Shown piece by piece: positions 19,101 through 27,893 of a stretch of 64,000 nt of DNA. A model generated the notes under the pieces. That model saw only the letters and a program-made list of their open reading frames with translations, was not told the DNA's origin and did no database searches. Every line of letters begins with the position of its first letter. The stretch's first letter is position 1. Position numbers and translations under genes: made by a program. This stretch comes from Fibrobacter sp. UBA7003 (GTDB taxonomy: Bacteria > Fibrobacterota > Fibrobacteria > Fibrobacterales > Fibrobacteraceae), in NCBI GenBank assembly GCA_002449765.1, contig DJXN01000007.1, positions 1 to 64,000 on the forward strand, read 5' to 3'.

Positions 19101-19816
19101 AATCCATCGCCCAGCTCATCGAGGCCATCCAGGCAAGCACCATCAGCGGCTTTAGCGACAAGGCCATCACCGGGTTCATGGATTCCACGATCAACGCCAG
19201 CAACTACAAGAAGAAACTGACAGGCGATGACCTCCAGCTGTTCGAAGAATACGTGCAGCGCGGAATCGAAGCGAGCCGAGACACCATCGTGAACATCACG
19301 ACCGCGGCCGACATGGATGTCAGTTCGCTGTTCCAGGACATTATCGACGGGACCATTTCCGCGAAAGAACTGAAGAAGAACGGCGTGAGCGAAGAGGTAA
19401 TCGAGGCCATCAAGAACGGGACGATTACCGCAAGCAACATCGACCGCTACCGCGACGGGACGCTCTCGCTCGTCACGCCCGACGACGTGAAGCTTGTTTA
19501 CGAGACCAAGTACTACTCGCACCTCGGCAACTACGTGGGCGGATCCTCGGGATCCATCCTCTGCTCCGACAAGGAAATCTATGGCGACGCGGGATGCCTC
19601 GCGAACCCGGGCAACCTGTTCCTCGCATGGAACATGCGCGCCGACGACGGACGGCTCGTCGGAACGGGCGCCTACATTGCGCGCCTGCACCTGAAAGTCG
19701 TCGTCGGGAAGAAGACCGCAACGAACATCACGCGCGACCTCCTGTGGGGCGTGCGCCGCGGAGGAAACAACGGCATCAACCTGGGAGATATCCTGAACGA
19801 AAAGAAGAAAAAGTAG
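16121..19816 (+). CDS. Fibro-slime domain surface protein, copy 1
   Basis: 1231 aa with a GTG start (AAGGAG upstream). The signal peptide is followed by a short Ser-rich linker (about 27-45). The fibro-slime/PA14-like domain occupies about 150-430, with its hallmark FNGDDDVWVFINNRLVVDIG near 342-362 and the following FHIFYAER strand. Ig-like beta segments follow (about 430-900). Next come short repeated units centred on (D/N)GTI.A... (about 1005-1130). The C-terminus resembles a FlgD-like module (LAWNMRADDGRLVGTGAYIARL) ending in a basic tail. Fibro-slime proteins are typical of Fibrobacter and have been linked to cellulose adhesion; that role is inferred here. It is closely similar to the next gene. 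Confidence 0.93.
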   Translation: MWYKVITRVILSTLVMAMCAMSQPGKNKSSSSADVASSSSVAGPGAGGSTVVIRFMPNWTNTNAILNYKGTETPMTAVNNYCGWFQATVKNAPASGFEVLFKQTIGNTYVTAEGPEKVARDLQPVGTPINLDSVAALNDTLWIIGNPSGPPDLFSKYPNRLGDCPVKTLSVMMFDWYDGSNRGGRNGYEARGVPQYGEGTNEDFGNSGCGLTKGMVEPTLGSNGVPVRARDFPSSCTNATHLDYWFLPEVINTGADGKKYTNATCRDLELELTDDGFWLGQRDDGSKEGGLFFLDDFRWLDEAGTVENVHYDSINGNKGFHNFGFTMKIQAKFEYVPGQYFEFNGDDDVWVFINNRLVVDIGGQHTKASGSVDLDTLGLVEGKTYPFHIFYAERKQTQSNFMMRTSIDLRTEASIFLTDTRSTRDIKNYDVWQIVKKDALSCDFSANELADVDTVEGPSNYRLTGGNLGEAGVMLDTAGMWFEGIYIENNWYQFSIDSARIVENNGLAPGHYYLEVSLKNNPEQKTGVWITIPPYKVPTLVFATEEWKNLSSEISGDTLQIGQWAYEMYKVQVMFEEDWAQVSIYNQNINLSSSDPNMKTVDENGKPISKVVLDSMGRATFYVIANAPVTGATLQAKGAASSAATWTDLVFKEPPIPRISSAIFIDRNGDGRGDSLHIKFNKELGGKNNLDSLKFAFGEGFPVQTKENWKVSSNNTELSIVSSNNCEPYKLCGFSSLIFTGGKEDIYTGSIDTWFTYTEGGKGYHFHIAADPLEDGVNPIVTQAVKNITKNGHVLSLTFSEAITEETRQYFKDMFRYVCVRGGEQVNPEKPMGIDNGTSRSTMDLLFTVTTYDAVIPSVGDSVGFVPGVGGSTTNVAEDMSGVKPHKYTPMVRISGQQDMQITGTDVLPLSPDNPIVQDPTTTQPKLITNKDADAKQVSDSLGVQGHLVGFDVAELISTQTAEEIASLDNLISTLLNGGKDDTTYTVLEITKEESIAQLIEAIQASTISGFSDKAITGFMDSTINASNYKKKLTGDDLQLFEEYVQRGIEASRDTIVNITTAADMDVSSLFQDIIDGTISAKELKKNGVSEEVIEAIKNGTITASNIDRYRDGTLSLVTPDDVKLVYETKYYSHLGNYVGGSSGSILCSDKEIYGDAGCLANPGNLFLAWNMRADDGRLVGTGAYIARLHLKVVVGKKTATNITRDLLWGVRRGGNNGINLGDILNEKKKK

Positions 19817-19860
19817 CATTACGGAACCTTTTTTCCCTACTGTAAATTTCTGTTAACCAA

Positions 19861-19894
19861 AGATACACGAAAAATGGCCATTTTTCGTGTATCT
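19861..19894 (+). terminator. Palindromic terminator between the fibro-slime genes
   Basis: A 34-base perfect palindrome whose arms start AGATACACGAAAAATGG and mirror exactly, with no spacer. It lies 44 bases after the first fibro-slime stop. There is no long T tail outside the arm, so it could also attenuate read-through into the second copy. Confidence 0.6.
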
Positions 19895-19990
19895 CCTTGT
19901 GTTGTAAACAATTATATGGTTGCATTTTCGTTTACAATAAGGCATATTTAAGGTATAGTCTATTAATGGGATGTTAAAGGAGTAACAACC

Positions 19991-22900
19991 GTGTGGTACA
20001 AGTCTATCACTAGAGTTTTATTGTTGACGCTTTTTGCGGTAGTGTGCGCTATGTCACAGCCAGAGGGTGGCCGCAGCTCAACAACGGTAATCCGGTTCAT
20101 GCCGAACTGGTCCAATACCAATGCTATCCTAATCTACAACGGAACAGAAACCATCATGACCGCAGTCAAGAACTACTGCGGCTGGTTCGAGACCAAGGTG
20201 AAGGACACGCCCGCCTCCGGGTTCGAGGTGACCTTCAAGCAGACCATCGGCAACACCTACGTGACTGCCGACGGACCCGAGATCGTCCCGTCCGGATCGC
20301 TCCCCGTCGGGGCCCCGATTTCGCTCGACACGCTCAAGGCCAAAGGCGACACGCTGTGGATTATCGCAAACCCCGTGGACGCACCCGAACTCTACGCGGC
20401 ATATCCGAACCGCCTGGGCGAGTGCCCCGTGAGGATCCTCTCGGTGATGATGTTCGACTGGCTGCACGGTGAAGGATGCGACGGAATAGAATGCAAGGAC
20501 AGCAAGCCCTACGCGAACGGCGCGAAGGACGTTTATTTCAACGACCCCATCTACGCCATCAGCAACGACTTCGGTAGCGGCGGCTGCAGCGGATCGTACA
20601 ACAACTACCAGAACAACGCGAAGGACCAGCACAACACAAGCTACATGTCGGGCATGGTAGAACAGCAGCTGGGCGCAAACGGCGCACCGGTTCGCGCACA
20701 CGACTTCCCCGAGCACTGTCTCCTCACCGAGCACCTCGACTACTGGTTCCAGCCCCTCGTCATCGGCAAGGACGCCGCCGGCAAGCAGTACACGAACGCC
20801 ACCTGCCGCGACGTGGAACTCAAGTTGACCGACAAGGGATTCTGGGAAGGCAAGAAGGACGGCAGCAGCAAGGAAGGCGGGTTCTTCCTGCTCGACGACT
20901 TTGAATTTCTTGACGATGCGAAGACCGTAAAGAACATCTTCTTCGACACGGGGACCAAGGCCAAGGACGGCAAGAACCACAACTTCGGCTTCACCATGAA
21001 GGTGCAGGCGAAGTTCGAATACGTGAAGGGCCAGGAATTCGAGTTCTTCGGCGACGACGACGTGTGGGTGTTCATCAACAGGCGCCTGGTGGTCGACCTC
21101 GGCGGACAGCACAGCCAGGTGCGCGGCTCCGTGAACCTCGATACGCTCGGGCTCGTCGAGGGCCAGGAATACCCGTTCCACATCTTCTACGTGGAACGCC
21201 ACACCGGTTCTTCCAACTTCATGATGCGCACGTCCATGGACCTGCACACCGACGCAAGCATATTCCTCACCGACACGCGCTCGACGCCACTGCTCAAGAA
21301 CTACGACGTGTGGCAGATCGTGAAGAAGGACGCTCTCTCCTGCAACTTCGACATGAACGAAGGCGCACAGGTCGATACCGTGGAAGGCCCCTCCAACTAC
21401 CGTCTCACCGGCGGCAACCTCGGCGAAGCGGGCGTGCTGCTCGACAAGACCGGCGAGTGGTGGTTCGAAGGCATCTACATCGAGGACACCTGGGACAAGT
21501 TCAGCATCGACTCCGCACGCATCGTGGAGAACAACGCGCTCGCCCCCGGCCACTACTATCTCGAAGTTTCACTCAAGAGCAATCCCGAACAGAAGGCCGG
21601 AGTCTGGATTACCATTCCGCCCTACAAGGTTCCCACGCTCGTGTTCGCGACAGAAAACTGGAAAGAGCTCGGCTCCCAGGTTCTCGGCGACACGCTACAG
21701 ATTGGCGAATGGGCCTACGAGACCTACAAGGTGCAGGTGATGTTCGAGGAAGAGTGGGCGACAGTCACCCTCTACAACCAGAACATCAGCCTCTCCTCCT
21801 CCGACCCGCAGATGAGCATCCTCAACGAAGAAGGCAAGCCCATCAGCAAGGTCGTTCTCGATTCTACAGGAAGGGCGACCTTCTACGTCCGCGCAAACAC
21901 TCCCATTACGGGTGCGACCTTGCAGGCCAAAGGAACGGCGGCATCGGCGGCGACATGGAGCAACCTAATATTCAAGGAACCGCCCATCCCGAGGATTACC
22001 TCTGCCAAGATATTCGACCGCAACGGCGACGGACGGGGCGACAGCGTGTGCATCAAGTTCAACAAGGAACTCGGCGGCAAGAGCAGCCTCGACTCGCTCA
22101 AGTTCGCGTTCGGCGAAGGATTCCCGGTGCAGAAGAAAGGCGCCTGGAAGACCCACAACAACAATACGGAAATCACCATCGTCTCCAGCGAGACCTGTGA
22201 GCCCTACAAGTCATGCGGCTTCAGTTCGCTCGTGTTCACCGGCGGCAAGGACGACGTCTACACGGGTGCCGTCGACACCTGGTTCACCTACACCGAAGGC
22301 GGCAAGGAATACAACTTCCACATCAACGCGGACCCGCTCGAAGACGGCGTGAACCCGATTGTCACGCAGGCAGTCAAGAGCATCACGAAGAACGGCCACG
22401 TGCTGAGCCTCACCTTCAGCGAGGCCATCACCGACGAGACCAAGGATTACTACAAGGAGATGTTCAACTACGTGTGCGTCCGCGCCGGCGAAGTTGTAGA
22501 TCCGGACAAGCCTATCGGATACGACAACGGCAGCAACCGGAGCAAGATGGACCTCCTGTTCTCCATGGCCACCTACGACGCTATTGTCCCCTCCGTGGGA
22601 GACTCCGTCGGATTTGTGCCCGGCGTGGGTGGCTCCACCGTCAATGTCGCCGAAGACATGAGCCAGAACAAGCCGCACAAGTACACCCCGAAGGTAAGAA
22701 TCTCGGGCGACCAGGAAATGGAAATCACGGGTCCCGATGTCCGCGGAATCAATCCCGACAACCCGATTATCAAGGATACGACCACGACGCAAACATTCCT
22801 CGTCACGAACAAGGATGTCGACGCCAAGTATGTTTCCGACTCTCTCGGCGTCCATGGGCACCTCATCGGTTTCGATGTCGCGGAACTCATCTCCTCGCAG

Positions 22901-23728
22901 ACGGCCGAAGAGATTGCGGCACTCGACGCCCTCATCACGGAACTCCTGAACGGGGGCAAGGACGACACCACCATCACGGTCACGGAGATATCGCGCGAGG
23001 AAGCCACCACGCAGCTGATTGAGCTTATCAAGGAAAGCCAGGTGACCGGATTCAGCGACGAAGTGTTCAACGGGATTCTCGAAGGGACCATCACCGCCGA
23101 CAACTACAAGACCAAGCTCAAAGGCGATGACCTCGCGCTCTTCAACGAATACGTGGAAAGCGGCATCGAGGCGAGCCGCGACACGGTCTACGACATCAAG
23201 TCCGCCGCCGACAAGAACATCGGGAGCCTCTTCCAGGATATCATCGACGGGACCATCACCGAAAAGGAACTCAAGAAAAACGGCGTGAGCGACGAAGTAA
23301 TCGAGGCCATCAAGAACGGCACCATCACGGCAAGCAATATCGACCAGTACCGCGACGGCACCCTGAACCTCGTCTCACCCGACGACGTAAAGCTCCAGTA
23401 CGAGACAAAGTACTTCACGCACCTCGGCCACTACGTGGGCGGGTCCTCCGGCGTCATCATGTGCTCCGACAAGTCCGTCTACGGCGAAGAAGGATGCCTC
23501 GTGAACAACGGCAACCTCTTCCTCTCCTGGAACATGCGTTCGGACAACGGCCGCCTCGCGGGAACGGGCGTCTACATCGCGCGCCTGCACATGAAGATTA
23601 TCGTCGGCAAGAAGACCGCATCGAACATCACGCGCGACCTGCTCTGGGGCGTGCGCCGCGGCGGCAAGAACGAAATCGACCTCGGCTCGATGCTTCCGAA
23701 ATCTTCCAAGAAATCCCGCAAGAAATAA
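19991..23728 (+). CDS. Fibro-slime domain surface protein, copy 2
   Basis: 1245 aa with a GTG start behind AAAGGAG. It is a tandem paralogue of copy 1 with the same domain order and long blocks of identity. It has a signal peptide (no Ser linker), a fibro-slime domain with FFGDDDVWVFINRRLVVDLG near 350-370, the Ig-like region, the GTI repeat region, and the FlgD-like C-terminus (LSWNMRSDNGRLAGTGVYIARL). It differs from copy 1 by a roughly 30-residue cysteine-containing insert around 150-215 (GCDGIECKD.., GGCSGSYNN..) and by lacking the Ser linker. The C-terminal RDLLWGVRRGG and Lys/Arg tail are shared. Surface adhesion to fibre is the likely role, by family. Confidence 0.93.
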   Translation: MWYKSITRVLLLTLFAVVCAMSQPEGGRSSTTVIRFMPNWSNTNAILIYNGTETIMTAVKNYCGWFETKVKDTPASGFEVTFKQTIGNTYVTADGPEIVPSGSLPVGAPISLDTLKAKGDTLWIIANPVDAPELYAAYPNRLGECPVRILSVMMFDWLHGEGCDGIECKDSKPYANGAKDVYFNDPIYAISNDFGSGGCSGSYNNYQNNAKDQHNTSYMSGMVEQQLGANGAPVRAHDFPEHCLLTEHLDYWFQPLVIGKDAAGKQYTNATCRDVELKLTDKGFWEGKKDGSSKEGGFFLLDDFEFLDDAKTVKNIFFDTGTKAKDGKNHNFGFTMKVQAKFEYVKGQEFEFFGDDDVWVFINRRLVVDLGGQHSQVRGSVNLDTLGLVEGQEYPFHIFYVERHTGSSNFMMRTSMDLHTDASIFLTDTRSTPLLKNYDVWQIVKKDALSCNFDMNEGAQVDTVEGPSNYRLTGGNLGEAGVLLDKTGEWWFEGIYIEDTWDKFSIDSARIVENNALAPGHYYLEVSLKSNPEQKAGVWITIPPYKVPTLVFATENWKELGSQVLGDTLQIGEWAYETYKVQVMFEEEWATVTLYNQNISLSSSDPQMSILNEEGKPISKVVLDSTGRATFYVRANTPITGATLQAKGTAASAATWSNLIFKEPPIPRITSAKIFDRNGDGRGDSVCIKFNKELGGKSSLDSLKFAFGEGFPVQKKGAWKTHNNNTEITIVSSETCEPYKSCGFSSLVFTGGKDDVYTGAVDTWFTYTEGGKEYNFHINADPLEDGVNPIVTQAVKSITKNGHVLSLTFSEAITDETKDYYKEMFNYVCVRAGEVVDPDKPIGYDNGSNRSKMDLLFSMATYDAIVPSVGDSVGFVPGVGGSTVNVAEDMSQNKPHKYTPKVRISGDQEMEITGPDVRGINPDNPIIKDTTTTQTFLVTNKDVDAKYVSDSLGVHGHLIGFDVAELISSQTAEEIAALDALITELLNGGKDDTTITVTEISREEATTQLIELIKESQVTGFSDEVFNGILEGTITADNYKTKLKGDDLALFNEYVESGIEASRDTVYDIKSAADKNIGSLFQDIIDGTITEKELKKNGVSDEVIEAIKNGTITASNIDQYRDGTLNLVSPDDVKLQYETKYFTHLGHYVGGSSGVIMCSDKSVYGEEGCLVNNGNLFLSWNMRSDNGRLAGTGVYIARLHMKIIVGKKTASNITRDLLWGVRRGGKNEIDLGSMLPKSSKKSRKK

Positions 23729-23744
23729 TATTCTCTCTCATTGA

Positions 23745-23783
23745 AAATTAAGGGCTTGCGGTCTTGCCGCAAGCCCTTAATTT
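23745..23783. terminator. Bidirectional terminator between fibro-slime and rng
   Basis: A 17-bp perfect stem (AAATTAAGGGCTTGCGG and its complement) around a TCTTG loop, flanked by A and T runs on either side. It lies between convergent genes. Confidence 0.85.
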
Positions 23784-23800
23784 ATCACCCGGGGATTATC

Positions 23801-25336
23801 CTATACAAAGTTGTACAGGTCGGTGATATCCTCGTTGTTCTTGTCGTACACCCAGAACTGGTTCGTATGCGCATGATCGTCTTCCACGAGGTTGATCTTC
23901 ATGCCGTGCTTGTATTCCAGGTAGTGGAACATGCGGCCGAGGTCCTTGCAGAACACATCGACAAGCGGCGTGCTCACCACGAGGGTCACTTCGCGAAGCT
24001 TGCCCTTCGCACGGGCGCGGGCGAGCCAGCGGTCAATCATGCCGAGCGTAGATTCGAGAGTCGGGATACGGCCACCGCCATGGCAGACAGGGCAGAGTTC
24101 CGTCTTCTCGGTCATCAGGTTCACGCGGACGCGCTTGCGGGTCACTTCCATGAGGCCGAACTGGCTGATGGGAGCCGGGCTGATGGGAGCCTTGTCGCGG
24201 CGGATAGCCTTGCGGAATTCCTGGTACACCGCCTCGCGGTCGGCATCGGTCTCCATGTCGATGAAGTCGATGATGATGAGGCCGCCCACATCGCGGAGGC
24301 GCAGCTGCTTCGCAATCTCGTGGCAGGCGTCGATGTTTGTTTCGAGGATGATCTTACTCTGGTCCTTGCCGTGCACCTTCGGTCCGGTGTTCACGTCGAT
24401 GGAAACTAGCGCCTCGGTCTGTTCAATGACGAGGTTGCCACCGCGCGGAAGCGGGACCTGGCGCTGCAGGGAGCGCGCATAGTCGTTCTCGATCTTGAAG
24501 TATTCGAACAGGCTCTCGCTAGAGCTCCAGAGCTTCACCTTGTCGAGCTTGTCCGGAGAAAGCACCTTGAGGTAATCACGGAGGGCAAAGTATTCGTCGC
24601 GGTTGTCGATATACACGTAGTCCGTGTTCTCGCCGAAGTATTCGCGAACAGTCTGCTCGATGGAATCGGATTCCTCGTAGATGCACGTTTCGGCAGGCAT
24701 GGTCTCGAAGTTGTACTTCGTCTGTTCCCACTTGCTCTCGAGTTCGCGCATCTGCTTGCTGATTTCGAATTCGGATTCGTTCAGGCCGTTGGTACGCACG
24801 ATGTAGCCCACGTCGCGGCCCTTGAGGCGGCGGACCACCTTCTTGAACTCGCGGCGCTTGGACGGGTCGCGCAGCTGCTTGGTCACGCCGATGAAGTTCG
24901 TCCCCGGCATGCACACCAGGAAGCGGCCCGCAAAGCTCAGGTGCGTCGTCAGACGGGCGCCCTTGGTGCTAATCGGTTCCTTCACGACCTGGACCATGAT
25001 TTCCTGGCCTTCCTTCAAGATCTCGTCGATGGAGACCTCCTTGGAAGAACCGCCCTCGTCGTCATCGTCGCCATATTCGCGGCGAAGCGACTCGTTCCTG
25101 TCCATGGCGTCGTCCTGATGGAGGAACCCGGCCTTCTCGAGGCCGATATCGATGAACGCGGCCTTCAGGGCGGGGAGCACCTTCTGGACGACTCCCTTGT
25201 AAATATTGCCCAGGACTCGAGTAGACGAGACGCTCTCCACGACAAGTTCCGCAAGGTCGCCGTCTTCCATGATAGCGATGCGCTTCTCGTAAGGTGTCTT
25301 GCTAATCAAAATCCCACGCTTACACTTATTTGCCAT
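23801..25336 (-). CDS. rng: Ribonuclease G / RNase E-type endoribonuclease
   Basis: 511 aa. An S1-type RNA-binding domain lies at about 38-125 (GNIYKGVVQKVLPALKAAFI), interrupted by an acidic insert (DDDDEGG) near 88-94. The catalytic DNase-I-like subdomain carries the metal ligands Asp314 (VSIDVNTG) and Asp357 (IIDFIDME), 43 residues apart as in E. coli RNase E. The Zn-link CPVCHGGG near 417-424 joins the tetramer interface. Length matches RNase G rather than RNase E, with no long degradosome tail. TAGGAG precedes the ATG. It processes rRNA and decays mRNA in the cytoplasm. Confidence 0.95.
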   Translation of the reverse strand: MANKCKRGILISKTPYEKRIAIMEDGDLAELVVESVSSTRVLGNIYKGVVQKVLPALKAAFIDIGLEKAGFLHQDDAMDRNESLRREYGDDDDEGGSSKEVSIDEILKEGQEIMVQVVKEPISTKGARLTTHLSFAGRFLVCMPGTNFIGVTKQLRDPSKRREFKKVVRRLKGRDVGYIVRTNGLNESEFEISKQMRELESKWEQTKYNFETMPAETCIYEESDSIEQTVREYFGENTDYVYIDNRDEYFALRDYLKVLSPDKLDKVKLWSSSESLFEYFKIENDYARSLQRQVPLPRGGNLVIEQTEALVSIDVNTGPKVHGKDQSKIILETNIDACHEIAKQLRLRDVGGLIIIDFIDMETDADREAVYQEFRKAIRRDKAPISPAPISQFGLMEVTRKRVRVNLMTEKTELCPVCHGGGRIPTLESTLGMIDRWLARARAKGKLREVTLVVSTPLVDVFCKDLGRMFHYLEYKHGMKINLVEDDHAHTNQFWVYDKNNEDITDLYNFV

Positions 25337-25530
25337 AAAACTCCTAGAAGTAAATGCAAAACCAATAAAACTTATAAATCCCTAAAAAGCCCTCCAAAAG
25401 TATGGAGCGCTTCCGAGTCCCGGGGGATTCCTTGCGGAAAGTACCGAAATTCCACCCCACGGAACCTAGAGAGCCAAAATATAACAAGACAGGAAGCTTT
25501 AGGTAGGATTGGGCCGCCCTTTACAAGGAC

Positions 25531-25551
25531 AAAACGCCCTCTTTCGAGGCG
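25531..25551 (-). terminator. Probable terminator of the HAD/M23 operon
   Basis: Read on the minus strand, CGCCTC-GAAA-GAGGGCG forms a bulged hairpin followed by TTTTG. It starts at the HAD stop codon. Confidence 0.5.
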
Positions 25552-26547
25552 CTAACCGCCCAAATGGGTCGGCGGATTGCTCGCGCTGCTCCTGATGGCG
25601 GCCTTCTTCTTTTCGACAATCGCATCCGCAATGGAGCGAGCCTTCTCGACAAGCCACAGCCACGACTGGGAGCCTTCCGAATAATCAGCCTCGCCGAACA
25701 TCTGCACACGGTTGTCCCTGCGAAGGGCGTCGACCTGCTTGAACGCGCGGACGTTGCCCTTGGGATAGACGGCGAAGGTGGCGCCGCCATTGTAGTTCAG
25801 GATGCTGAACGCAGGCACGTCGGAAGGGCCGTCGGCGATATAGACCATGTTCTCGAAGGGAACGCGGCGGCTCTCGCGAGCGATGGACGAGTTCACGTCG
25901 ATCGTATCGGGATACTTGTTGCTTCCCTTGTTGATTTCGAAGAGGTAGCGCGTCTTGGAGGTGTTGTCGAGAGCGCAGGCGACCTGGGTAATCTCACGGT
26001 CCGGAACCAGGCCGAGTTCCGCGGCAGACGCACTCGATTTCAGGTCCCCGGCCGCATCCAGGAACCCGGGTTGCAAAGCATCCTCGATGAACTCGCAGCC
26101 GTAGATGCCGTCGACATAGGGCGCAATGGCACTCCCGCGAATCGTCTCCGCGAAGCCGGTACTAACAACATAATGTTCCAGACGGATATCGAACGCCTTG
26201 TATTTCGGGTCTTCGGCGATAAGCTTCTTCATGTCGCCGAAAAACTGCGGGAGGCCCGGATAAAACACGAGCTCCTTGCCGAACTCGCGAAGCCGGGCGT
26301 TGTTGAGTCCCTTGAACAGGCCCGCCTTCACATAGGTGAGGATGTGGTTCAGGTAGCTCGTATCAGCATTGACGGATATGCCCTGCGCGGCATAGCGTTC
26401 CCTGAGGGCGTTCGCCTCGTCCCAAAAAATTTTTCCGTCCACGCCGTAATAGCGGAAGAGCGGTTCTTGCATGTAAGAACTGATGAGCGTCTTGTCGCAG
26501 TCCCAGACCATCGCGATTACATTCTGTTCAAACGGAGCCTGTTTCAT
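25552..26547 (-). CDS. HAD-superfamily phosphatase-like protein
   Basis: 331 aa cytoplasmic protein. HAD motif I is WDCDKTL with nucleophile Asp16 and Asp18. The capping region spans about 30-130. Motif II is probably VVSTGF near 129. Motif III/IV is YIADGPSDVPAF with the metal-binding GPSD. These residues support Mg-dependent phosphohydrolase activity; the substrate is unknown. It is the last gene of a three-gene operon, 20 bases after the M23-like gene. The basic C-terminus (EKKKAAIRSS) has no clear function. Confidence 0.85.
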   Translation of the reverse strand: MKQAPFEQNVIAMVWDCDKTLISSYMQEPLFRYYGVDGKIFWDEANALRERYAAQGISVNADTSYLNHILTYVKAGLFKGLNNARLREFGKELVFYPGLPQFFGDMKKLIAEDPKYKAFDIRLEHYVVSTGFAETIRGSAIAPYVDGIYGCEFIEDALQPGFLDAAGDLKSSASAAELGLVPDREITQVACALDNTSKTRYLFEINKGSNKYPDTIDVNSSIARESRRVPFENMVYIADGPSDVPAFSILNYNGGATFAVYPKGNVRAFKQVDALRRDNRVQMFGEADYSEGSQSWLWLVEKARSIADAIVEKKKAAIRSSASNPPTHLGG

Positions 26548-26567
26548 TCCCGCACCTCGCCTTGACG

Positions 26568-27401
26568 TTACTTTGTTATAAAATAGTCTTCCGGATTTAC
26601 GGGCACGCCATTCACGCGAATCTCGTAATGAAGCCCGACTCCGGATTCGCGACCGCTCTCGTTCACAATGGCAATCGGGGAACCGCGATGGACACGTTCG
26701 CCTTGCTGTACCAGCGACTGGCCCAAGTGCGCATAAAAAGTCTTGACCCCGGGCGTATGTTCGATTTTGACCGAGAGGCCAAACCCGCGATGAGAACGCA
26801 CCTCGGCCACCACTCCCGCACCGGTCGCGTAGACCGTATCCCCCACATCGGCGACAAAATCTATTCCGCGGTGTGGCAGGTCTATTTCGGTAAACGGGTC
26901 ATGGATCATCTCGAAGCGGTTCCTGACAGCATGGCCGTTCTTGAGCGGATGCAACACCGGAATCGATGCGGCAAGAGCAGGATTCTTCTCGACTCCATTA
27001 AGCAGGTTCTTGAAGGTCGTCTCGATTTCACGGATACTTTTCCGTGGGTACAGGCCATTCGCACCGTCGTCGGCCAAGGCATCATCGAGCGTGAACCCGA
27101 GCCCGCTGAGCTTGACGGTACTGTCGCGCAGGAGCTTGGTTTCTTCTGCACGGAGAATCGTCTCGTCCACCGATTCGCGAACCTTCTTTATCTCGCGGGA
27201 GATACCCCTATTCTGGCGATACACGGATACGGCGTCGCCATCGGCGACACTGTCCACAATCTTCACGGGAGAAAAAAGCACGAACCCCACGACGGCAAGC
27301 ACGAAGCATATCCCCATGACAACAAGCCGCATCGGGCTCACGCGGAAGCTCTTGCTGCCGGACGTCCTTTCGGAGAAGGTATGTATCTCAATCTTTCGCA
27401 C
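26568..27401 (-). CDS. M23-family peptidase-like membrane protein
   Basis: 277 aa. One N-terminal membrane anchor lies at about 24-43, with the cytoplasmic end basic. A coiled-coil segment (about 60-95) comes before the C-terminal LytM/M23 domain (about 150-270). Zinc ligands His177 and Asp181 (HRGIDF) and His258 (GLHYE) are present, and His225 (YAHL) is in place. The first His of the usual HxH motif is Gly256, so catalysis may be altered or lost. Related anchored coiled-coil M23 proteins act in peptidoglycan remodelling or regulate amidases. It starts 3 bases after the small coiled-coil gene upstream. Confidence 0.85.
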   Translation of the reverse strand: MRKIEIHTFSERTSGSKSFRVSPMRLVVMGICFVLAVVGFVLFSPVKIVDSVADGDAVSVYRQNRGISREIKKVRESVDETILRAEETKLLRDSTVKLSGLGFTLDDALADDGANGLYPRKSIREIETTFKNLLNGVEKNPALAASIPVLHPLKNGHAVRNRFEMIHDPFTEIDLPHRGIDFVADVGDTVYATGAGVVAEVRSHRGFGLSVKIEHTPGVKTFYAHLGQSLVQQGERVHRGSPIAIVNESGRESGVGLHYEIRVNGVPVNPEDYFITK

Positions 27402-27404
27402 AGG

Positions 27405-27671
27405 CTACGGACGCTCCCCGGCAATCTTCTTTTCGAGATCCTCGATACGCCGCTTGCCCTCCTCGATTTCGCCCAGGAGTTCCACAACGGCCGGATCGTC
27501 CTTGATTGTCCCGAGCAGGTCCCCGCGGACCGCCTGGTACAGCTTCTGGCCCAGGGACTGGAACCTGGTTTTCAGGCGGCTTTCTTCCGTCGCCAGTTCA
27601 ACCCTCGCCAAAGCGGAGCCCGCAAGGTCCTTCGCCTTGGTTTTGAGCTTATTTATTGCCGTTTCGTTCAT
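27405..27671 (-). CDS. Small helical coiled-coil protein
   Basis: 88 aa from the ATG at 27671, preceded by AGGAAAGGAAC. A longer upstream in-frame opening exists only as the antisense shadow of dnaN. The sequence is wholly helical and charged. It ends in a coiled coil (EIEEGKRRIEDLEKKI). It is the first gene of an operon with the M23-like and HAD genes, spaced by 3 bases. Its partner may be the coiled coil of the M23-like protein; that is inference. No named family recognised. Confidence 0.75.
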   Translation of the reverse strand: MNETAINKLKTKAKDLAGSALARVELATEESRLKTRFQSLGQKLYQAVRGDLLGTIKDDPAVVELLGEIEEGKRRIEDLEKKIAGERP

Positions 27672-27737
27672 GTTCCTTTCCTCTTTCGCCTCTAAAAAAT
27701 AGTAGTTTTTCACTGTTAAAATCAACGGAGACACAAC

Positions 27738-27890
27738 ATGAGTCGAAGCGAACGCAGACGCGCAAAGCAGAATGCAAAGAATTTCGTGCCAAAGAAAAGC
27801 AATTCCATGAACAAGTGGGTGATCGTGGCTTTGGCCGTTATCGCAGTCGTATTCTTTGTCGGTACGACTATTATCCAAAGAGGTGCCTAA
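27738..27890 (+). CDS. 50-residue single-pass membrane peptide upstream of dnaN
   Basis: A 50-codon ORF. A basic N-terminus (MSRSERRRAKQNAKNFVPKK) is followed by one membrane helix (WVIVALAVIAVVFFVGTTII) and a short tail. CGGAGACACAAC precedes the ATG. The stop lies 3 bases before the dnaN start, and the dnaN ribosome site (AAAGAGGTG) falls inside its last codons, so translation is probably coupled. The basic cytoplasmic tail suggests an inner-membrane protein with its N-terminus inside. No family recognised. Confidence 0.75.
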   Translation: MSRSERRRAKQNAKNFVPKKSNSMNKWVIVALAVIAVVFFVGTTIIQRGA

Positions 27891-27893
27891 AAA

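Noticed and set aside
20129..21553. 474-codon minus-strand frame opposite fibro-slime copy 2
   Set aside because: Val/Glu/Ala-rich antisense shadow without motifs or ribosome site.
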